A DNA stretch of 64,000 bases from an uncultured Marinobacter sp. (GCF_947259545.1 NZ_CAMYMK010000007.1:620001-684000), one strand, 5' to 3'; numbered from the stretch's first letter, positions 16,061 through 25,646 are shown. Notes: generated by a model not told the origin, from the letters alone. Made by a program: numbers and translations.

Positions 16061-16204
16061 ATCATCGTGGGCGATATGGGCATTACCTGTGGCTACGCCT
16101 ATGTGCTCTCCCGGTCTATCTGGGTGCCAGTGATCATTCATTGGGTTACAGTGACGGTTTGGGTGCTTTTTCTTGGCGGCAGAAATCTAGTACTGGAGCT
16201 GTAA
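16061..16204 (+). pseudogene. C-terminal fragment of a CPBP-type intramembrane protease
   Basis: The frame reads [18 protein letters not shown] then [17 protein letters not shown] and a stop. This resembles the last conserved block of CPBP (CAAX-protease-like) membrane proteins, including the HW of the final motif. No matching upstream part or start exists: the preceding bases are the start region of the divergent kinase gene. It is probably a remnant left by rearrangement. The similarity is recalled from family sequences, not computed. Confidence 0.42.
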
Positions 16205-16209
16205 TCGCT

Positions 16210-17424
16210 ATGACGGAATCGAAACAGGTCACCGGCCTTTCATCAGGTCACCTTACTCACATCGAAGACCATCTTGACCGGCGCTATATCCAACCGGGGA
16301 AATTGCCCGGTGCGCTGACTCTGGTTGCCCGGCGTGGGGAAATTGCCTATCTGAAAGCTCAGGGGCTGATGGATGTGGAGCGCAACAAACCGGTCAGCCG
16401 GGATACGGTGTTCCGCATTTATTCCATGACCAAGCCGATTACGTCTATCGCCATGATGCAGCTCTATGAGCAGGGGCGGTTTTTGCTGGATGATCCCGTA
16501 CACAAGTATATTCCGGCCTGGAAAAACCTGCGGGTTTACAACAGCGGTGTCTATCCCAACTTCCTGACGACACCTGCAACCAGCACCATGACCATTCGCG
16601 ACCTGTTCACCCATATGTCAGGCCTGACTTACGGGTTCATGAACCGCACCAACGTGGACGCCGCCTACCGGGAGCTGAAGCTGGATGGCGGCCGGAATCT
16701 GACACTGGAAGCGCTGGTCAGTCATCTGGCGGAACTGCCGCTGGAATTCTCACCGGGTACCGCCTGGAACTATTCGGTCAGCACGGATGTGCTGGGGTAT
16801 CTGGTGCAGTTGCTGGCTGATAAGCCGTTTGATGAGTACCTGCGCGAGCATATCTTTGAACCATTGGCCATGCCCGACACCGGCTTCCATGTTCGTGACG
16901 ATCAGCTGGACCGTTTCGCCGCCTGCTATCAGTTCGATCCTGTCGATCAGTTCAAGCTGCAGGACGATCCGCAGACCTCCCCTTTCCGGGACGAAAGGAG
17001 GTTTCTGTCTGGCGGCGGCGGGTTGGTTTCCACCATTGACGATTATTTCCACTTTGCCCAGGCACTCTGTCAGGGCGGCGAGTTTGGCGGGCAGCGGATT
17101 ATTGGCCGAAAGACTCTGGAATTCATGCGTCGCAATCATCTACCCGGCAATCAGGACCTGCCTAGCCTCTCTGTCGGTCCGTTCAGCGAAACACCTTATG
17201 CCGGGACCGGCTTCGGTCTGGGCTTTTCGGTAAAGACTGACGTCGCCAAATCCCAGATCAATGGCTCTGTCGGCGAGTATGGTTGGGGTGGCCTGGCCAG
17301 CACCAACTTTATTATCGATCCGGTGGAGGAGCTGGTGGTGATCTTCATGACGCAACTGATCCCCTCCTCAACCTACCCGATCCGTCAGGAATTGCGGGCT
17401 ATTGTGAATGGGGCGTTGGTTTAG
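16210..17424 (+). CDS. Serine hydrolase of the beta-lactamase / esterase family
   Basis: The 404-residue product belongs to the class C beta-lactamase-related family (PF00144). The nucleophile motif SMTK (SxxK) is in [18 protein letters not shown] near residue 75, a tyrosine motif occurs in [13 protein letters not shown] near 195, and a Gly-rich GWGGLAST near 360 stands for the third motif. No signal peptide is visible, which fits an intracellular carboxylesterase (EstB/LovD-like) better than a periplasmic beta-lactamase. The ATG at 16210 is chosen because the upstream in-frame extension reads through the protease remnant. The gene overlaps the convergent cupin gene by four bases at its end. 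Confidence 0.85.
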   Translation: MTESKQVTGLSSGHLTHIEDHLDRRYIQPGKLPGALTLVARRGEIAYLKAQGLMDVERNKPVSRDTVFRIYSMTKPITSIAMMQLYEQGRFLLDDPVHKYIPAWKNLRVYNSGVYPNFLTTPATSTMTIRDLFTHMSGLTYGFMNRTNVDAAYRELKLDGGRNLTLEALVSHLAELPLEFSPGTAWNYSVSTDVLGYLVQLLADKPFDEYLREHIFEPLAMPDTGFHVRDDQLDRFAACYQFDPVDQFKLQDDPQTSPFRDERRFLSGGGGLVSTIDDYFHFAQALCQGGEFGGQRIIGRKTLEFMRRNHLPGNQDLPSLSVGPFSETPYAGTGFGLGFSVKTDVAKSQINGSVGEYGWGGLASTNFIIDPVEELVVIFMTQLIPSSTYPIRQELRAIVNGALV

Positions 17425-18107
17425 AGGTTGCCAACGTGCTGCAGAACGCTGGGCCGGAGATGACGCCGTTTGACCCAGACCGTCGCGGCTTTTGGTCCCA
17501 CCACCAGGCTCGCGTAATCGTCGGGGGGGAGTCTCAGCCAGGATTGAGGTTCGTAGTCTTCGCCGTCAACGGTGAGTGTTCCATCAACCACCAGCATTTC
17601 GAAGCCCCCGGGGTCGCCGATCCTGAACGACGCCTCAGGGGCTATGGTTTCCAATTGAACCGTCTCCCGCTCATCTTCGAACAAGGGTGAGACGGCAACA
17701 TCCGGCCTCTCGGGGTCGGTAATGCGGCCGATTCTGTGCGTATCGATTCTGACGAACGTGCGATCGTCAGGATCAAACTGGTGCAGCTTCACGAACATCA
17801 GGCAGCCCTGCTCAGCCCCGGGCGTATGGCGTGACGTCGGCGGGTTGCGCACGTAGGTTCCCGCCGGATAGTCGCCGTGCTCGTCCTGGAAAACCCCATG
17901 CAGAATCAGGAACTCTTCACCGCCGTCATGGGTGTGGGGTGAGAATGCACTGCCCTCCGCGTAGCGCACGATGGAGGTGGCCCGTGCCACCTCTTCTCCA
18001 ATCCGGTCGAGCATCCGCCGGTCGACACCGGCCATGGGGGACGGAACCCAGTCCTGGCGTGCTCCGTGCACCACTGCGCGTTTGTTGAAATCCGCATTGA
18101 TCAGCAT
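17421..18107 (-). CDS. ChrR-like double-cupin protein
   Basis: The 228-residue protein has a first cupin with [16 protein letters not shown] around residues 61-76, where two His and one Glu can bind a metal, and a second, less conserved cupin-like half ending in [14 protein letters not shown]. The first domain resembles the ChrR cupin of anti-sigma factors, but the zinc-binding anti-sigma N-terminal domain is missing, so a small-molecule binding or enzyme role is more likely. ATG 18107 starts the conserved [10 protein letters not shown]; further upstream frame has no family likeness. It lies 40 bases after the GFA-type gene on the same strand, suggesting one transcript. Confidence 0.72.
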   Translation of the reverse strand: MLINADFNKRAVVHGARQDWVPSPMAGVDRRMLDRIGEEVARATSIVRYAEGSAFSPHTHDGGEEFLILHGVFQDEHGDYPAGTYVRNPPTSRHTPGAEQGCLMFVKLHQFDPDDRTFVRIDTHRIGRITDPERPDVAVSPLFEDERETVQLETIAPEASFRIGDPGGFEMLVVDGTLTVDGEDYEPQSWLRLPPDDYASLVVGPKAATVWVKRRHLRPSVLQHVGNL

Positions 18108-18147
18108 AGGATGCCGTTCCCCCAACAGGTCGTAAGATCCAGTGTAT

Positions 18148-18585
18148 TCACGCGGCAGGCGGCCAGACGAAGTCGGGCCGCAGCCCCTCATAAACGGGAC
18201 GACCATCATCCGGACGGGACTCGCCCTTGGACTCGTCAAAAAACGCATGGTAAGTCGCGGGCAGGCTCTCTGGATCGTACCCCATAAGGTTCGGAACAAT
18301 CGCGCGGATCCGTCTTTGCTTGTCGTCCAGCATGATGGGGGTGCCGCACGTAGCGCAGGTGCACAGCTCGAGCGGTCCATCCGGATTCTGATCGTTGAAC
18401 GGTTGTCGGTTCAGGCCGTCCAGATTGTCCACTGTCAGGTCACGGTGGTTGAAGAAGACGACATGGGTCGTCTCTTGCCCGGTGACACGTTTACAGACGG
18501 AACAATGGCAGATGTGGTTGTCTATCGGATCATTGCTTGAATGGGTGTGGATATGATCACAACCCCCGGCATATTTCTGTGACAT
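18148..18585 (-). CDS. GFA / CENP-V-type zinc protein
   Basis: The 145-residue protein has the Mss4-like fold signature of the GFA family: ICHCSVCKRVTG near 25-36 and CTCATCGTP near 74-82, which supply Zn-binding cysteines. The family is often labelled glutathione-dependent formaldehyde-activating, but most members have no proven enzyme activity, and the name should be read that way here. Start ATG 18585 has GAGGGGAA upstream. It is the first gene of a probable two-gene unit with the cupin protein. Confidence 0.82.
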   Translation of the reverse strand: MSQKYAGGCDHIHTHSSNDPIDNHICHCSVCKRVTGQETTHVVFFNHRDLTVDNLDGLNRQPFNDQNPDGPLELCTCATCGTPIMLDDKQRRIRAIVPNLMGYDPESLPATYHAFFDESKGESRPDDGRPVYEGLRPDFVWPPAA

Positions 18586-18732
18586 GGCTCGTTCCCCTCT
18601 GGTTGAGGTTATACGCCGTGGATCCCAGGAAAGGGATCCTGAGATTTAAAGTATGGAACCTTGTAGCCTGTGCCACAAGGTCCATGAAAATGAGAGACTG
18701 GTCCCTATCCGTTTTTAATCAGTGAGTGATTG

Positions 18733-19029
18733 ATGAAGAAGATTGACGCGATGAACGTGCCTGACAGTGACGTGACATGCGCTACATGCGAAGCAAACTG
18801 TTGCCGCCTGGAGGTCATGTTGATTACGGATACGGGGGTGCCTGAAAAGTACGTCGAGTTGGACAAGTGGGGTGGAATGACCATGGCCCGCCTGGACGAC
18901 GGATGGTGTGCCGCTTTAGATCGCTCCACAATGCTTTGCAGTATTTATGATCACCGCCCACTGATCTGCCGTGAATTTGAAATGGGCGGCTACGACTGCC
19001 TCGCTGAACGAGCCTCGCTGCCAGGTTAG
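18733..19029 (+). CDS. YkgJ-type cysteine-cluster protein
   Basis: The 98-residue product carries the cysteine pattern of the YkgJ/UPF0153 family: CATCEANCCR near residues 16-25, then a later CSIYDHRPLICREF block near 70-83 and one more Cys near the end. These residues are thought to hold a zinc or iron-sulfur centre; no activity is established. The start is the ATG at 18733; a TTG just before it would add one residue. The last four bases overlap the end of the convergent HxlR gene. Confidence 0.8.
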   Translation: MKKIDAMNVPDSDVTCATCEANCCRLEVMLITDTGVPEKYVELDKWGGMTMARLDDGWCAALDRSTMLCSIYDHRPLICREFEMGGYDCLAERASLPG

Positions 19030-19706
19030 GTGTGCGGTTTGCTGTCCGCAAACACACTTCGCCCCAACCACTGCCAGAGCTCCTGGCAATCCCGTCCGCT
19101 GCCCCGGACCAGAAGGCGGCGCGCCTCCTGCTCCGTCTTCGGATCACTGTCACCCGTCCAGATCTCGGTCAGGCTGGCGACGCTGGCCTCTACGATCAGG
19201 GTCAGCTCGTGGCCCGGATCTTCGCGGCACAAGTCTATCTCTCCGTCGGTAACAACAAGCCACCAGTGCCGCTCTCGCTGCCCGGCATCGTTCAGAAAAA
19301 AGTGGATGACAACCCGGCGGTCGGTGGGAAACTGGTCGATCCTCGCGAAGCGGCGGATATCCCACATCAGGAAGCCGGCGTCCAGTTGGTTTTCCTGTAA
19401 CCGGCTACCAATCCATCTCGCGCCCCAGTGACCAATGGCCAGGATGATCGGGCGCAACTCCTCCCCGGCCGGTGTGAGCCGGTATTCCGGATTACCATCT
19501 CCCTCGACGCGCTCGAGCACACCCACCGCTTCAAGTTTTTTCAGGCGCTGGGCCAGAAGCGTCGCCGACATTCGCGGCAAGCCCCGTCGAATCTCATTGA
19601 AGTGGGTGCTGCCGCACAGTAGCTCCCGTACCACCAGGGGGGTCCATCGTTCTCCGAGTATTTCCGAACCTCGGGCGACGGTGCAGAACTGTCCATAGTT
19701 GGTCAT
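19026..19706 (-). CDS. HxlR-family transcriptional regulator
   Basis: The N-terminal winged helix (about residues 8-105) has the HxlR pattern: GERWTPLVVRELLCGSTHF, then GLPRMSATLLAQRLKKLE and YRLTPAGEEL. The C-terminal ~110 residues form a separate domain resembling SCP2-like modules found in some HxlR proteins, which may bind a hydrophobic ligand. ATG 19706 (MTNYGQ) is preferred; an ATG eight codons further out is possible. The gene points away from the nitrilase gene, with ~200 bases between them, so the nitrilase may be its target; that is inference. Confidence 0.82.
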   Translation of the reverse strand: MTNYGQFCTVARGSEILGERWTPLVVRELLCGSTHFNEIRRGLPRMSATLLAQRLKKLEAVGVLERVEGDGNPEYRLTPAGEELRPIILAIGHWGARWIGSRLQENQLDAGFLMWDIRRFARIDQFPTDRRVVIHFFLNDAGQRERHWWLVVTDGEIDLCREDPGHELTLIVEASVASLTEIWTGDSDPKTEQEARRLLVRGSGRDCQELWQWLGRSVFADSKPHT

Positions 19707-19910
19707 AGATGTCGACTCCATGGGAGGCATTCGCGCCCCGAACTTTCATCCTAGCCCTTTACGGTTGCTGGCGCTCCATTTTCTGGACTATCGCCTTTTG
19801 CCGGTAAGGCGGATAGTGGTATCAGGCTCAGCTGTCGATGGAATGCGAGGTTACTCCGTAGCCGAGGCGAAAGTGTTACTGCAACGAATACCGCTGATAA
19901 GGACAGGATC

Positions 19911-20849
19911 ATGACCAGGATAGCGATTGTTCAGGAACCCCCGGTTTTTCTGGACCGGGAAAAAACCATAGAAAAGGCGGTGCAACTGGTTCGTGACGCC
20001 GCCCACAAGGGAGCCGAGCTGGTGGTTTTCTCGGAAGCCTTCATCCCGGGCTATCCCACCTGGATCTGGCGACTGAAACCGGGCGGCGACTGGGGTTTGT
20101 CGGAGCAGCTGCATGGCCGCCTGCTGGACAACTCGGTGCAGCTGGGATCGGACCAGCTGCGCCCTCTCCTGGATGTCGCAAAGGAGATGCGCGTGACCAT
20201 TGTCTGTGGCATAGAAGAGCGCGACGGGGATACCAGCCGGACCACGCTTTATAATTCGGTGTTAACCATCAGCCTGGACGGCACGGTGCAGAACTGCCAT
20301 CGAAAGCTCATGCCCACGAACCCGGAACGGATGGTTTGGGGATTCGGCGATGCCAGCGGGCTGAAAGTCGTCGACACCCCTGTTGGCCGGGTCGGTTCTC
20401 TGGTGTGCTGGGAAAATTACATGCCGCTGGCGCGCTATGCGATGTTCGCACAGGGCATCGACATTTATATCGCACCGACCTACGACAGCGGAGACCGCTG
20501 GATTCGGACCCTGCAACACATCGCTCGGGAGGGCGGTTGCTGGGTTCTGGGTGCGGGCAACGTGTTGCGTGGCGGGGATTTACCGGATGACTTCCCGGAC
20601 TTCGACCGCCTGTATCCGGACAAGGAGGAGTGGATCAACTCCGGTGACTCGGTGGTCATCTCCCCCGACGGGGAGATAGCGGCCGGCCCCTTGCGGAAGG
20701 AAACCGGCTTACTGCTGGCCGATATCGACGTAGGTGCTGTGAATGCCGCAAGGCGCAGCCTGGATATCGTGGGCCACTATGCCCGACCGGACATCTTTTC
20801 ACTGCAGGTAAACATCCAGCAGCAAAGGCCGGTCACCTTCAACGAATAG
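19911..20849 (+). CDS. Nitrilase-superfamily hydrolase
   Basis: The 312-residue protein has the full nitrilase triad: E42 in VVFSEAFIPGYP, K132 in CHRKLMPTNPER, and the nucleophile C166 in SLVCWENYMPLARY. The motifs and length are those of true nitrilases (branch 1), which turn nitriles into carboxylic acids and ammonia; they fit this better than amidase branches, though substrate cannot be told. It is cytoplasmic. The gene lies divergent from the HxlR regulator and convergent with the GlxA-type regulator downstream. Confidence 0.88.
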   Translation: MTRIAIVQEPPVFLDREKTIEKAVQLVRDAAHKGAELVVFSEAFIPGYPTWIWRLKPGGDWGLSEQLHGRLLDNSVQLGSDQLRPLLDVAKEMRVTIVCGIEERDGDTSRTTLYNSVLTISLDGTVQNCHRKLMPTNPERMVWGFGDASGLKVVDTPVGRVGSLVCWENYMPLARYAMFAQGIDIYIAPTYDSGDRWIRTLQHIAREGGCWVLGAGNVLRGGDLPDDFPDFDRLYPDKEEWINSGDSVVISPDGEIAAGPLRKETGLLLADIDVGAVNAARRSLDIVGHYARPDIFSLQVNIQQQRPVTFNE

Positions 20850-20868
20850 ACCCTGCGGTGGTCACCTA

Positions 20869-21831
20869 TTAACCGAATGCCAGCCGATACTCCCCGGGTG
20901 TCATCTTTGTTATCCGCTTGAAGCTGCGGCGCAGACTGGTGTCATCGGCGAAGCCCATTTCTTCACTGATGCGGTATATCGACTTGCTGGTGCTGATCAA
21001 TTGCTCGCTTATCTGATTGAGTTTTATCAACCGCATGAGCTGGGCACTGTTATAGCCGGTCATACTGACGACTTTTCTGCTGAGCGTGCGCGGGGTGATG
21101 TGCAGGTGCTCCGCGAGGGCTGTTGTCTTCAGCCGGGTGTAAGGCGTTTGCTCAACCCAGTGAAATACTTCCCGTATAAAGGGGTTTTGCTGGATCAGTT
21201 CGGGTAACTCCTGAAAGGGTGTGTTGCGCTCAATGGGGCGTGGCAAAACCATGTATTGTTGGATGTCATTGGCAACCTGTTTGCCGCACTGCTGTTCGAT
21301 CAGGGATAACGCGATAGGCAGGTGGCCGTTAACGCCAGCGGCCGTTGCATTACCTTGATCCATAACGAAGGTGCGATTGAGCTGCCATTGCACCTTGGGA
21401 AACTGCTCGCGCATGGTCTCCAGAAGCCACCATGTGGTGGTCGCGGTTTGGTGGTTGAGTCGGCCGGCACTGGCGGCCAAATAAACGCCCGTGCAGTAGC
21501 TCAGTATGGCCGTCTTCTTACCCTGCTTTTTATCTGAGGTCTCTCCAAATGCTTTGAGGGCTTGAACCAGGCTTTCGTCGTTCGGGTTATGGATACTCGA
21601 CTGGTCACGCCAGGCCCCCGGTATCAGTAAGGCATCTACATCAGCGCGTTCCAGCATGCTGGCAGGCAACTCCACGCCATTGGCACAGTTCACAGGCTTG
21701 CCTTGGTGACTCAACCAACACCATTCGAATACTGATGTCCCCATGCGCAAGTTCGCTGCGAGCAGCAGATCTGAAAAGGCAAACAAACCGGAGGGGATAC
21801 AGTCAGGGTAGAGCAGCAAGCCGATCTTCAT
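20869..21831 (-). CDS. GlxA-type regulator (DJ-1/PfpI + AraC HTH)
   Basis: The 320-residue protein begins with a DJ-1/PfpI-like domain (residues 1-190) in which ILSYCTGVYLAA holds the conserved Cys region, and ends with an AraC helix-turn-helix pair (about 220-318) with LAEHLHITPRTLSRKV and the FADDTSLRRSFKRITKMTP signature. Such proteins are transcription factors that sense small molecules such as quaternary amines or amino acid derivatives. It is divergent from the metallo-beta-lactamase-fold gene with 92 bases between them, which is the most likely target. Confidence 0.85.
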   Translation of the reverse strand: MKIGLLLYPDCIPSGLFAFSDLLLAANLRMGTSVFEWCWLSHQGKPVNCANGVELPASMLERADVDALLIPGAWRDQSSIHNPNDESLVQALKAFGETSDKKQGKKTAILSYCTGVYLAASAGRLNHQTATTTWWLLETMREQFPKVQWQLNRTFVMDQGNATAAGVNGHLPIALSLIEQQCGKQVANDIQQYMVLPRPIERNTPFQELPELIQQNPFIREVFHWVEQTPYTRLKTTALAEHLHITPRTLSRKVVSMTGYNSAQLMRLIKLNQISEQLISTSKSIYRISEEMGFADDTSLRRSFKRITKMTPGEYRLAFG

Positions 21832-21923
21832 GGGCTAAAAATGCCTGTTTTATGTCATTTACAGACATGCTAGCAACACGATGGGAGACCTACAATGGCG
21901 CTCGTACTCTACAGGAGAAGACC

Positions 21924-22787
21924 ATGAAGATTACTCAATTGCGCAATGCCACCGTCATTATTGAGGCAAGCAACAGGGTTATTCTGCTTGACCCCATGTT
22001 AGCGCCCAGGGGCTCGATTCCCGCGTTGAAGTATCTCACCCGAAGCCGTCGAAGAAATCCGTTGGTGGAGCTGCCACAGGAAACGGGCGCATTGCTGGAA
22101 CGTGTGACGCACTGCCTGATTACCCATTGCCAGAAAGGTCATTTCGATCACCTGGACAGAGCCGCCGTGAAGTGGTTGCGCGAACACCAGGTGCCCACTA
22201 TCTGTATGCAGGGCGACGCTGATTACCTGGCCCGGAAAGGGTTGAACGTGTCGGCCCTGAAAGCTAAAAGCGAGGAGCAGGCGTTTCTGAGGGGTACTAT
22301 TGTGCCCATTCCGTGTGTTCACGGTCAGGGCCTTGTCGGTCGCATGATGGCCCACGGCCATGGCTTTTTCATTCAGCTTCCGGGAGAGCCGTCACTGTAT
22401 ATCGCAGGTGATACTGTCCTGACCGAGGACGTCAAGAACTGCCTGACGCAACGCCAGCCGGATGTCGCGGTATTACCTGCTGGTGGAGCCCGGTTTGATC
22501 TGGGTGGTGAAATCATTATGGGTGAAGATGACGTTATTGCTGCCAGTCATCTCAGCTCAGGGGTCGTTGTCGCCAACCACCTGGAAGCTCTGGACCATTG
22601 CCCTGTTAGCCGTAAAGAACTGGCCAGCCTCTGTCAGCGCGAGAATCTTGAGGGTAAATTGCTGATTCCCGCGGATGGGCAAACACTGACGTTTGCAGTG
22701 GCTGGCCGGGGGTGTGTAGACGGCATTCACCAGCCCAGCCCCGACGTTGTTGAAAGCACACCAACACGGGAGGATCATGGAGTGTAA
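21924..22787 (+). CDS. Metallo-beta-lactamase-fold hydrolase (UlaG-like)
   Basis: The 287-residue product starts at ATG 21924, eight bases after AGGAGA. A metal-binding motif appears as CLITHCQKGHFDHLD near 65-79 (T-H-C/x-x-G-H-F-D-H, an unusual spacing of HxHxDH), and further ligands are likely at IAGDTV near 158 and ASHLSS/VVANHLEALDHC near 200-220. The fold and length fit UlaG-like or RomA-like hydrolases. The substrate is unknown. It is transcribed away from the GlxA-type regulator and is followed by the PEBP gene after 34 bases. Confidence 0.75.
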   Translation: MKITQLRNATVIIEASNRVILLDPMLAPRGSIPALKYLTRSRRRNPLVELPQETGALLERVTHCLITHCQKGHFDHLDRAAVKWLREHQVPTICMQGDADYLARKGLNVSALKAKSEEQAFLRGTIVPIPCVHGQGLVGRMMAHGHGFFIQLPGEPSLYIAGDTVLTEDVKNCLTQRQPDVAVLPAGGARFDLGGEIIMGEDDVIAASHLSSGVVVANHLEALDHCPVSRKELASLCQRENLEGKLLIPADGQTLTFAVAGRGCVDGIHQPSPDVVESTPTREDHGV

Positions 22788-22821
22788 GCGTTTGACCCTT
22801 TACGAAAGAAGGAGGGACACC

Positions 22822-23298
22822 ATGGCCTTCGCACTGTCCTCCATGACGGTAACCTGCCCTGACTTCGGTCCGGATGGCCAGCTCCACAACCGGCATACAG
22901 GAGAAGGCGCCGACCTCTCGCCCGCCTTGTCCTGGAGCGGCGAGCCCAGGGGAACCCAATCCTTTGCGGTGATCTGTCACGACCCCGACGCTCCGCAGGT
23001 GAAAAACGGCTCCTACGGCTTTGTGCACTGGGTACTGTACAACCTGCCGACCTCGACACCCCATCTGGATGAGGGCTCCGACAAGGGCACCCACGGCACC
23101 AACGATTTCGGAACCAGCGGCTATGGCGGCCCTATGCCTCCCAGGGGCCATGGCCGGCATCACTATTATTTCTGGGTATTGGCCCTGGACCAGCAACTGG
23201 ACCTGCCCGCCGGCCTCACCCTGGGCGAGCTGCTCGAGAAGGTGGAGCCTCATCTGATGGGCATGAACCGGCTGGTGGGGGTCTATGAGCGCGGCTGA
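22822..23298 (+). CDS. YbhB/YbcL-type PEBP-family protein
   Basis: The 158-residue protein matches the bacterial phosphatidylethanolamine-binding protein family: LSPALSWSGEP, DPDAP near 56-60, GFVHWVLYNLP, and GHGRHHYYFWVLALD near 110-124. Biochemical role is unsettled. ATG 22822 has AAGGAGGG six bases upstream; an earlier in-frame ATG at 22777 is less likely. The end overlaps the convergent histidine kinase gene by 16 bases. Confidence 0.87.
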   Translation: MAFALSSMTVTCPDFGPDGQLHNRHTGEGADLSPALSWSGEPRGTQSFAVICHDPDAPQVKNGSYGFVHWVLYNLPTSTPHLDEGSDKGTHGTNDFGTSGYGGPMPPRGHGRHHYYFWVLALDQQLDLPAGLTLGELLEKVEPHLMGMNRLVGVYERG

Positions 23299-24830
23299 TC
23301 TACCAGATACTGATCCAGGACCTCGAAGAAATGATTCAGTTTTAGTGGTTTGGTCAGATAGTCGTCGAAACCAGCGGCCTTTCCGCGGTGGATGTCCTCC
23401 GGCAAGGCATAAGCGCTCATGGCAATAATGGGTATGCCTGCCAGTTCCGGTTTCGCCTTCAGTATCTCCAACACCTGAAAGCCGTCCATACCGGGCATGC
23501 TAAGGTCGAGCAGGATAACCGCGGGCTTGAGTGTGGAAGCCAGCTCAATGCCTTTTTCCGGAGTATCGGCAGGCACCATACGGGCCTTGCCGTGCCGGCG
23601 GACAAATTGCTCCACCAGCTTGAGATTGACGGGGTTGTCCTCGATGTACAACACAATGTCCGATCGCGGCTCTCGTGCACTGGTGTCAGCCGCAGGCTTC
23701 TCCACCAGGGTTTCTGGTGCCGGTCCCATTGGCTGGCACTCCGGCAGCTCTATCCAGAAGGTGCTGCCTACGCCTACCTCGCTGCTTATCCCCAGCGTCC
23801 CGTCCATGGCTTCGACAATCTGCCGGGTAATGCTCAGCCCGATGCCTGTGCCTTCGATGCTGTTTTCCTCTCGCTGGAGGCGATTGAAGGGTGTGGCCAA
23901 TCCGGATAAATCCTCTGGTTCAATGCCCGGCCCTGTATCGGTAACAGAGAGTCGCACCCGATGGTCGCCGTCGTCTTGAACCCGCTCAACATCCACGATG
24001 ACCTCGCCTCCCGAGCGGTTGTACTTGATGGCATTGGAGACCAGGTTCAACAGCACCTGTTTCAGGCGAGTACGGTCGGCTTTCACACTCAGGCATTCGG
24101 TGGCGTTAAGGCGGCACTTTATTTCACGTTCATCGGCCAGCGGCCGGACCAGGCTCAGCACGTCTTCAATGGACGTGGTGACCTGAACCGGCTCCAGTGA
24201 CACGTCTATCTGCCCAGCCTCCACTCGCGCCAGGTCCAGAACCTCGTTGATCAGTTCAAGCAAATGATGACCGGCTTTGATGATTTCATCGACACTGCTC
24301 ACGTCATTTTCGGGCAGAGCAGGATCGGCTTTCATTATCTGGCTGAATCCAAGAATGGCGTTCATCGGGGTGCGCAACTCATGGCTCATGTTGGACAAAA
24401 AGCGGGATTTTGCGCGACTCGCCTGCTCAGCCAGATCCCGAGTCTGGTTCAGCTCTTTGTATAGCTTGTCCCGCTGAACCGCCCGGAACAGGCTCCAATA
24501 AATGTACTTCTCCCCCGGCCCCTCCATTACGGCATTCGCCACCACAGGGATGTGCGCGTCATCGGAGCTGAGCACCTCTAGCAGAATCTCTTCGACTTTC
24601 CCTTCATGTTTGAGCATCGGCAGAATAAAACTGTCGAGAATGATGCAGGATGCGGGCGTCAGCAAAGAAGCGAGGGAGTGTCCCAGCAGGGAGCCGCGGT
24701 AGAAACCCAGCCGCTTATAAAAATACCGGTTCGCAAATACGATTGTGCGCTCACCGGGCGTACCCGGGCCCGTGGTCACCATGCAACCACAGGGGAACTT
24801 TTCAGGGCCGGGGTCGGAAAATTCCTGCAT
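23283..24830 (-). CDS. Hybrid sensor: PAS - histidine kinase - receiver
   Basis: The 515-residue cytoplasmic protein has an N-terminal PAS domain (about 15-118), a short coiled coil, a HisKA domain with phospho-acceptor H150 in SNMSHELRTPMNAIL, an HATPase domain (N-box near N266, G-boxes DTGPGIEP and GTGIGLSI), and a C-terminal receiver (about 391-511) with phospho-acceptor D442 in LLDLSMPG. Its ATG follows directly on the TGA of the RsbQ-like hydrolase gene. In Bacillus RsbQ works with a PAS-containing phosphatase (RsbP), so here the hydrolase probably feeds a ligand or signal to this PAS domain. No output regulator gene is adjacent. Confidence 0.88.
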   Translation of the reverse strand: MQEFSDPGPEKFPCGCMVTTGPGTPGERTIVFANRYFYKRLGFYRGSLLGHSLASLLTPASCIILDSFILPMLKHEGKVEEILLEVLSSDDAHIPVVANAVMEGPGEKYIYWSLFRAVQRDKLYKELNQTRDLAEQASRAKSRFLSNMSHELRTPMNAILGFSQIMKADPALPENDVSSVDEIIKAGHHLLELINEVLDLARVEAGQIDVSLEPVQVTTSIEDVLSLVRPLADEREIKCRLNATECLSVKADRTRLKQVLLNLVSNAIKYNRSGGEVIVDVERVQDDGDHRVRLSVTDTGPGIEPEDLSGLATPFNRLQREENSIEGTGIGLSITRQIVEAMDGTLGISSEVGVGSTFWIELPECQPMGPAPETLVEKPAADTSAREPRSDIVLYIEDNPVNLKLVEQFVRRHGKARMVPADTPEKGIELASTLKPAVILLDLSMPGMDGFQVLEILKAKPELAGIPIIAMSAYALPEDIHRGKAAGFDDYLTKPLKLNHFFEVLDQYLVDQPRS

Positions 24831-25646
24831 TCAGTGCCTCCGGTCATCGCAGAAGCGCTCGATACGGTCCGCTACGTCGGCAGGGTGAGTCATGTGGAGG
24901 CAGTGGCCTTCCCCCTTGATCAACGAAAACTTACTGCCGGGCATCCGCTCATGCATATAATGACCGATCCTTTGATCGGCCAGAGCGTCAGTTTCGCTCT
25001 GCAGGATCAGCGTGGGGTGCCTGGCGTCGGGAAGGATGTGGCGATAATCCGAAAAGAACGTGGCCCGGGCGAAAACCCTGGCAGCCCTGATATCGGTTGA
25101 GCAGAAGGTTTTGGCCATATCATCAATCATATCCTGCGGTGCCTCGCGTCCCATGACCAGCGGGGCCAGGAAGCTGGCCCACCCCAGATAATTTCGCTCC
25201 ATCAAGTCGAGGAGTTCCTGGAGATCCTCCCGTTCAAAGCCGCCCAGATAGTCGGGGGATATGTTCAGAAAACAGGGAGAGGGACAGATCATCACCAACC
25301 GCTCAAAGAGGGCCGGATTTGCCTGGCAGGCAAGAAGACCGATCATGCTGCTTACCGAGTGGCCCACGAGAATCACGTCCTGAAGCTCAAGCGCCTCACA
25401 AATCTCCGTGACGTCCCTCGCATAGCCTTCCAGTGCAGCATAGCGATGCGGATCAAACGCCGATATGTCCGAGCCGCCTGAGCCGACATAATCAAAAAGC
25501 ACCAGCGTGTAGCACTCCGGCAATCGCGGCACCAGATACCTCCACATGGTCTGATCGCAACCAAACCCATTGGCAAGCATCATGGTGCGAGCACCATCCC
25601 CAATCAGGTGGACGTTGTTCCTGCGGACAACTTTCTGGCGGTTCAT
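24831..25646 (-). CDS. RsbQ-like alpha/beta hydrolase (signal partner of the kinase)
   Basis: The 271-residue protein has an intact triad, S97 in VGHSVSS, D220 in QSETDAL and H248 in GEGHCLH, almost the same numbering as Bacillus RsbQ, and the family sequence NGFGCDQTMWRYL. RsbQ and its plant relatives KAI2/D14 use a slow hydrolase site to perceive small lactone-like ligands. ATG 25646 has AAGGAGTG six bases upstream. The stop codon touches the start codon of the PAS histidine kinase, so the two are co-translated. Sensing rather than bulk catalysis is the inferred role. Confidence 0.88.
   Translation of the reverse strand: MNRQKVVRRNNVHLIGDGARTMMLANGFGCDQTMWRYLVPRLPECYTLVLFDYVGSGGSDISAFDPHRYAALEGYARDVTEICEALELQDVILVGHSVSSMIGLLACQANPALFERLVMICPSPCFLNISPDYLGGFEREDLQELLDLMERNYLGWASFLAPLVMGREAPQDMIDDMAKTFCSTDIRAARVFARATFFSDYRHILPDARHPTLILQSETDALADQRIGHYMHERMPGSKFSLIKGEGHCLHMTHPADVADRIERFCDDRRH

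Noticed and set aside
18148..18585. Formaldehyde-activating enzyme as a firm function for the GFA protein
   Set aside because: The family name is historical; the sequence supports only the zinc-binding fold, and no formaldehyde pathway genes are adjacent.
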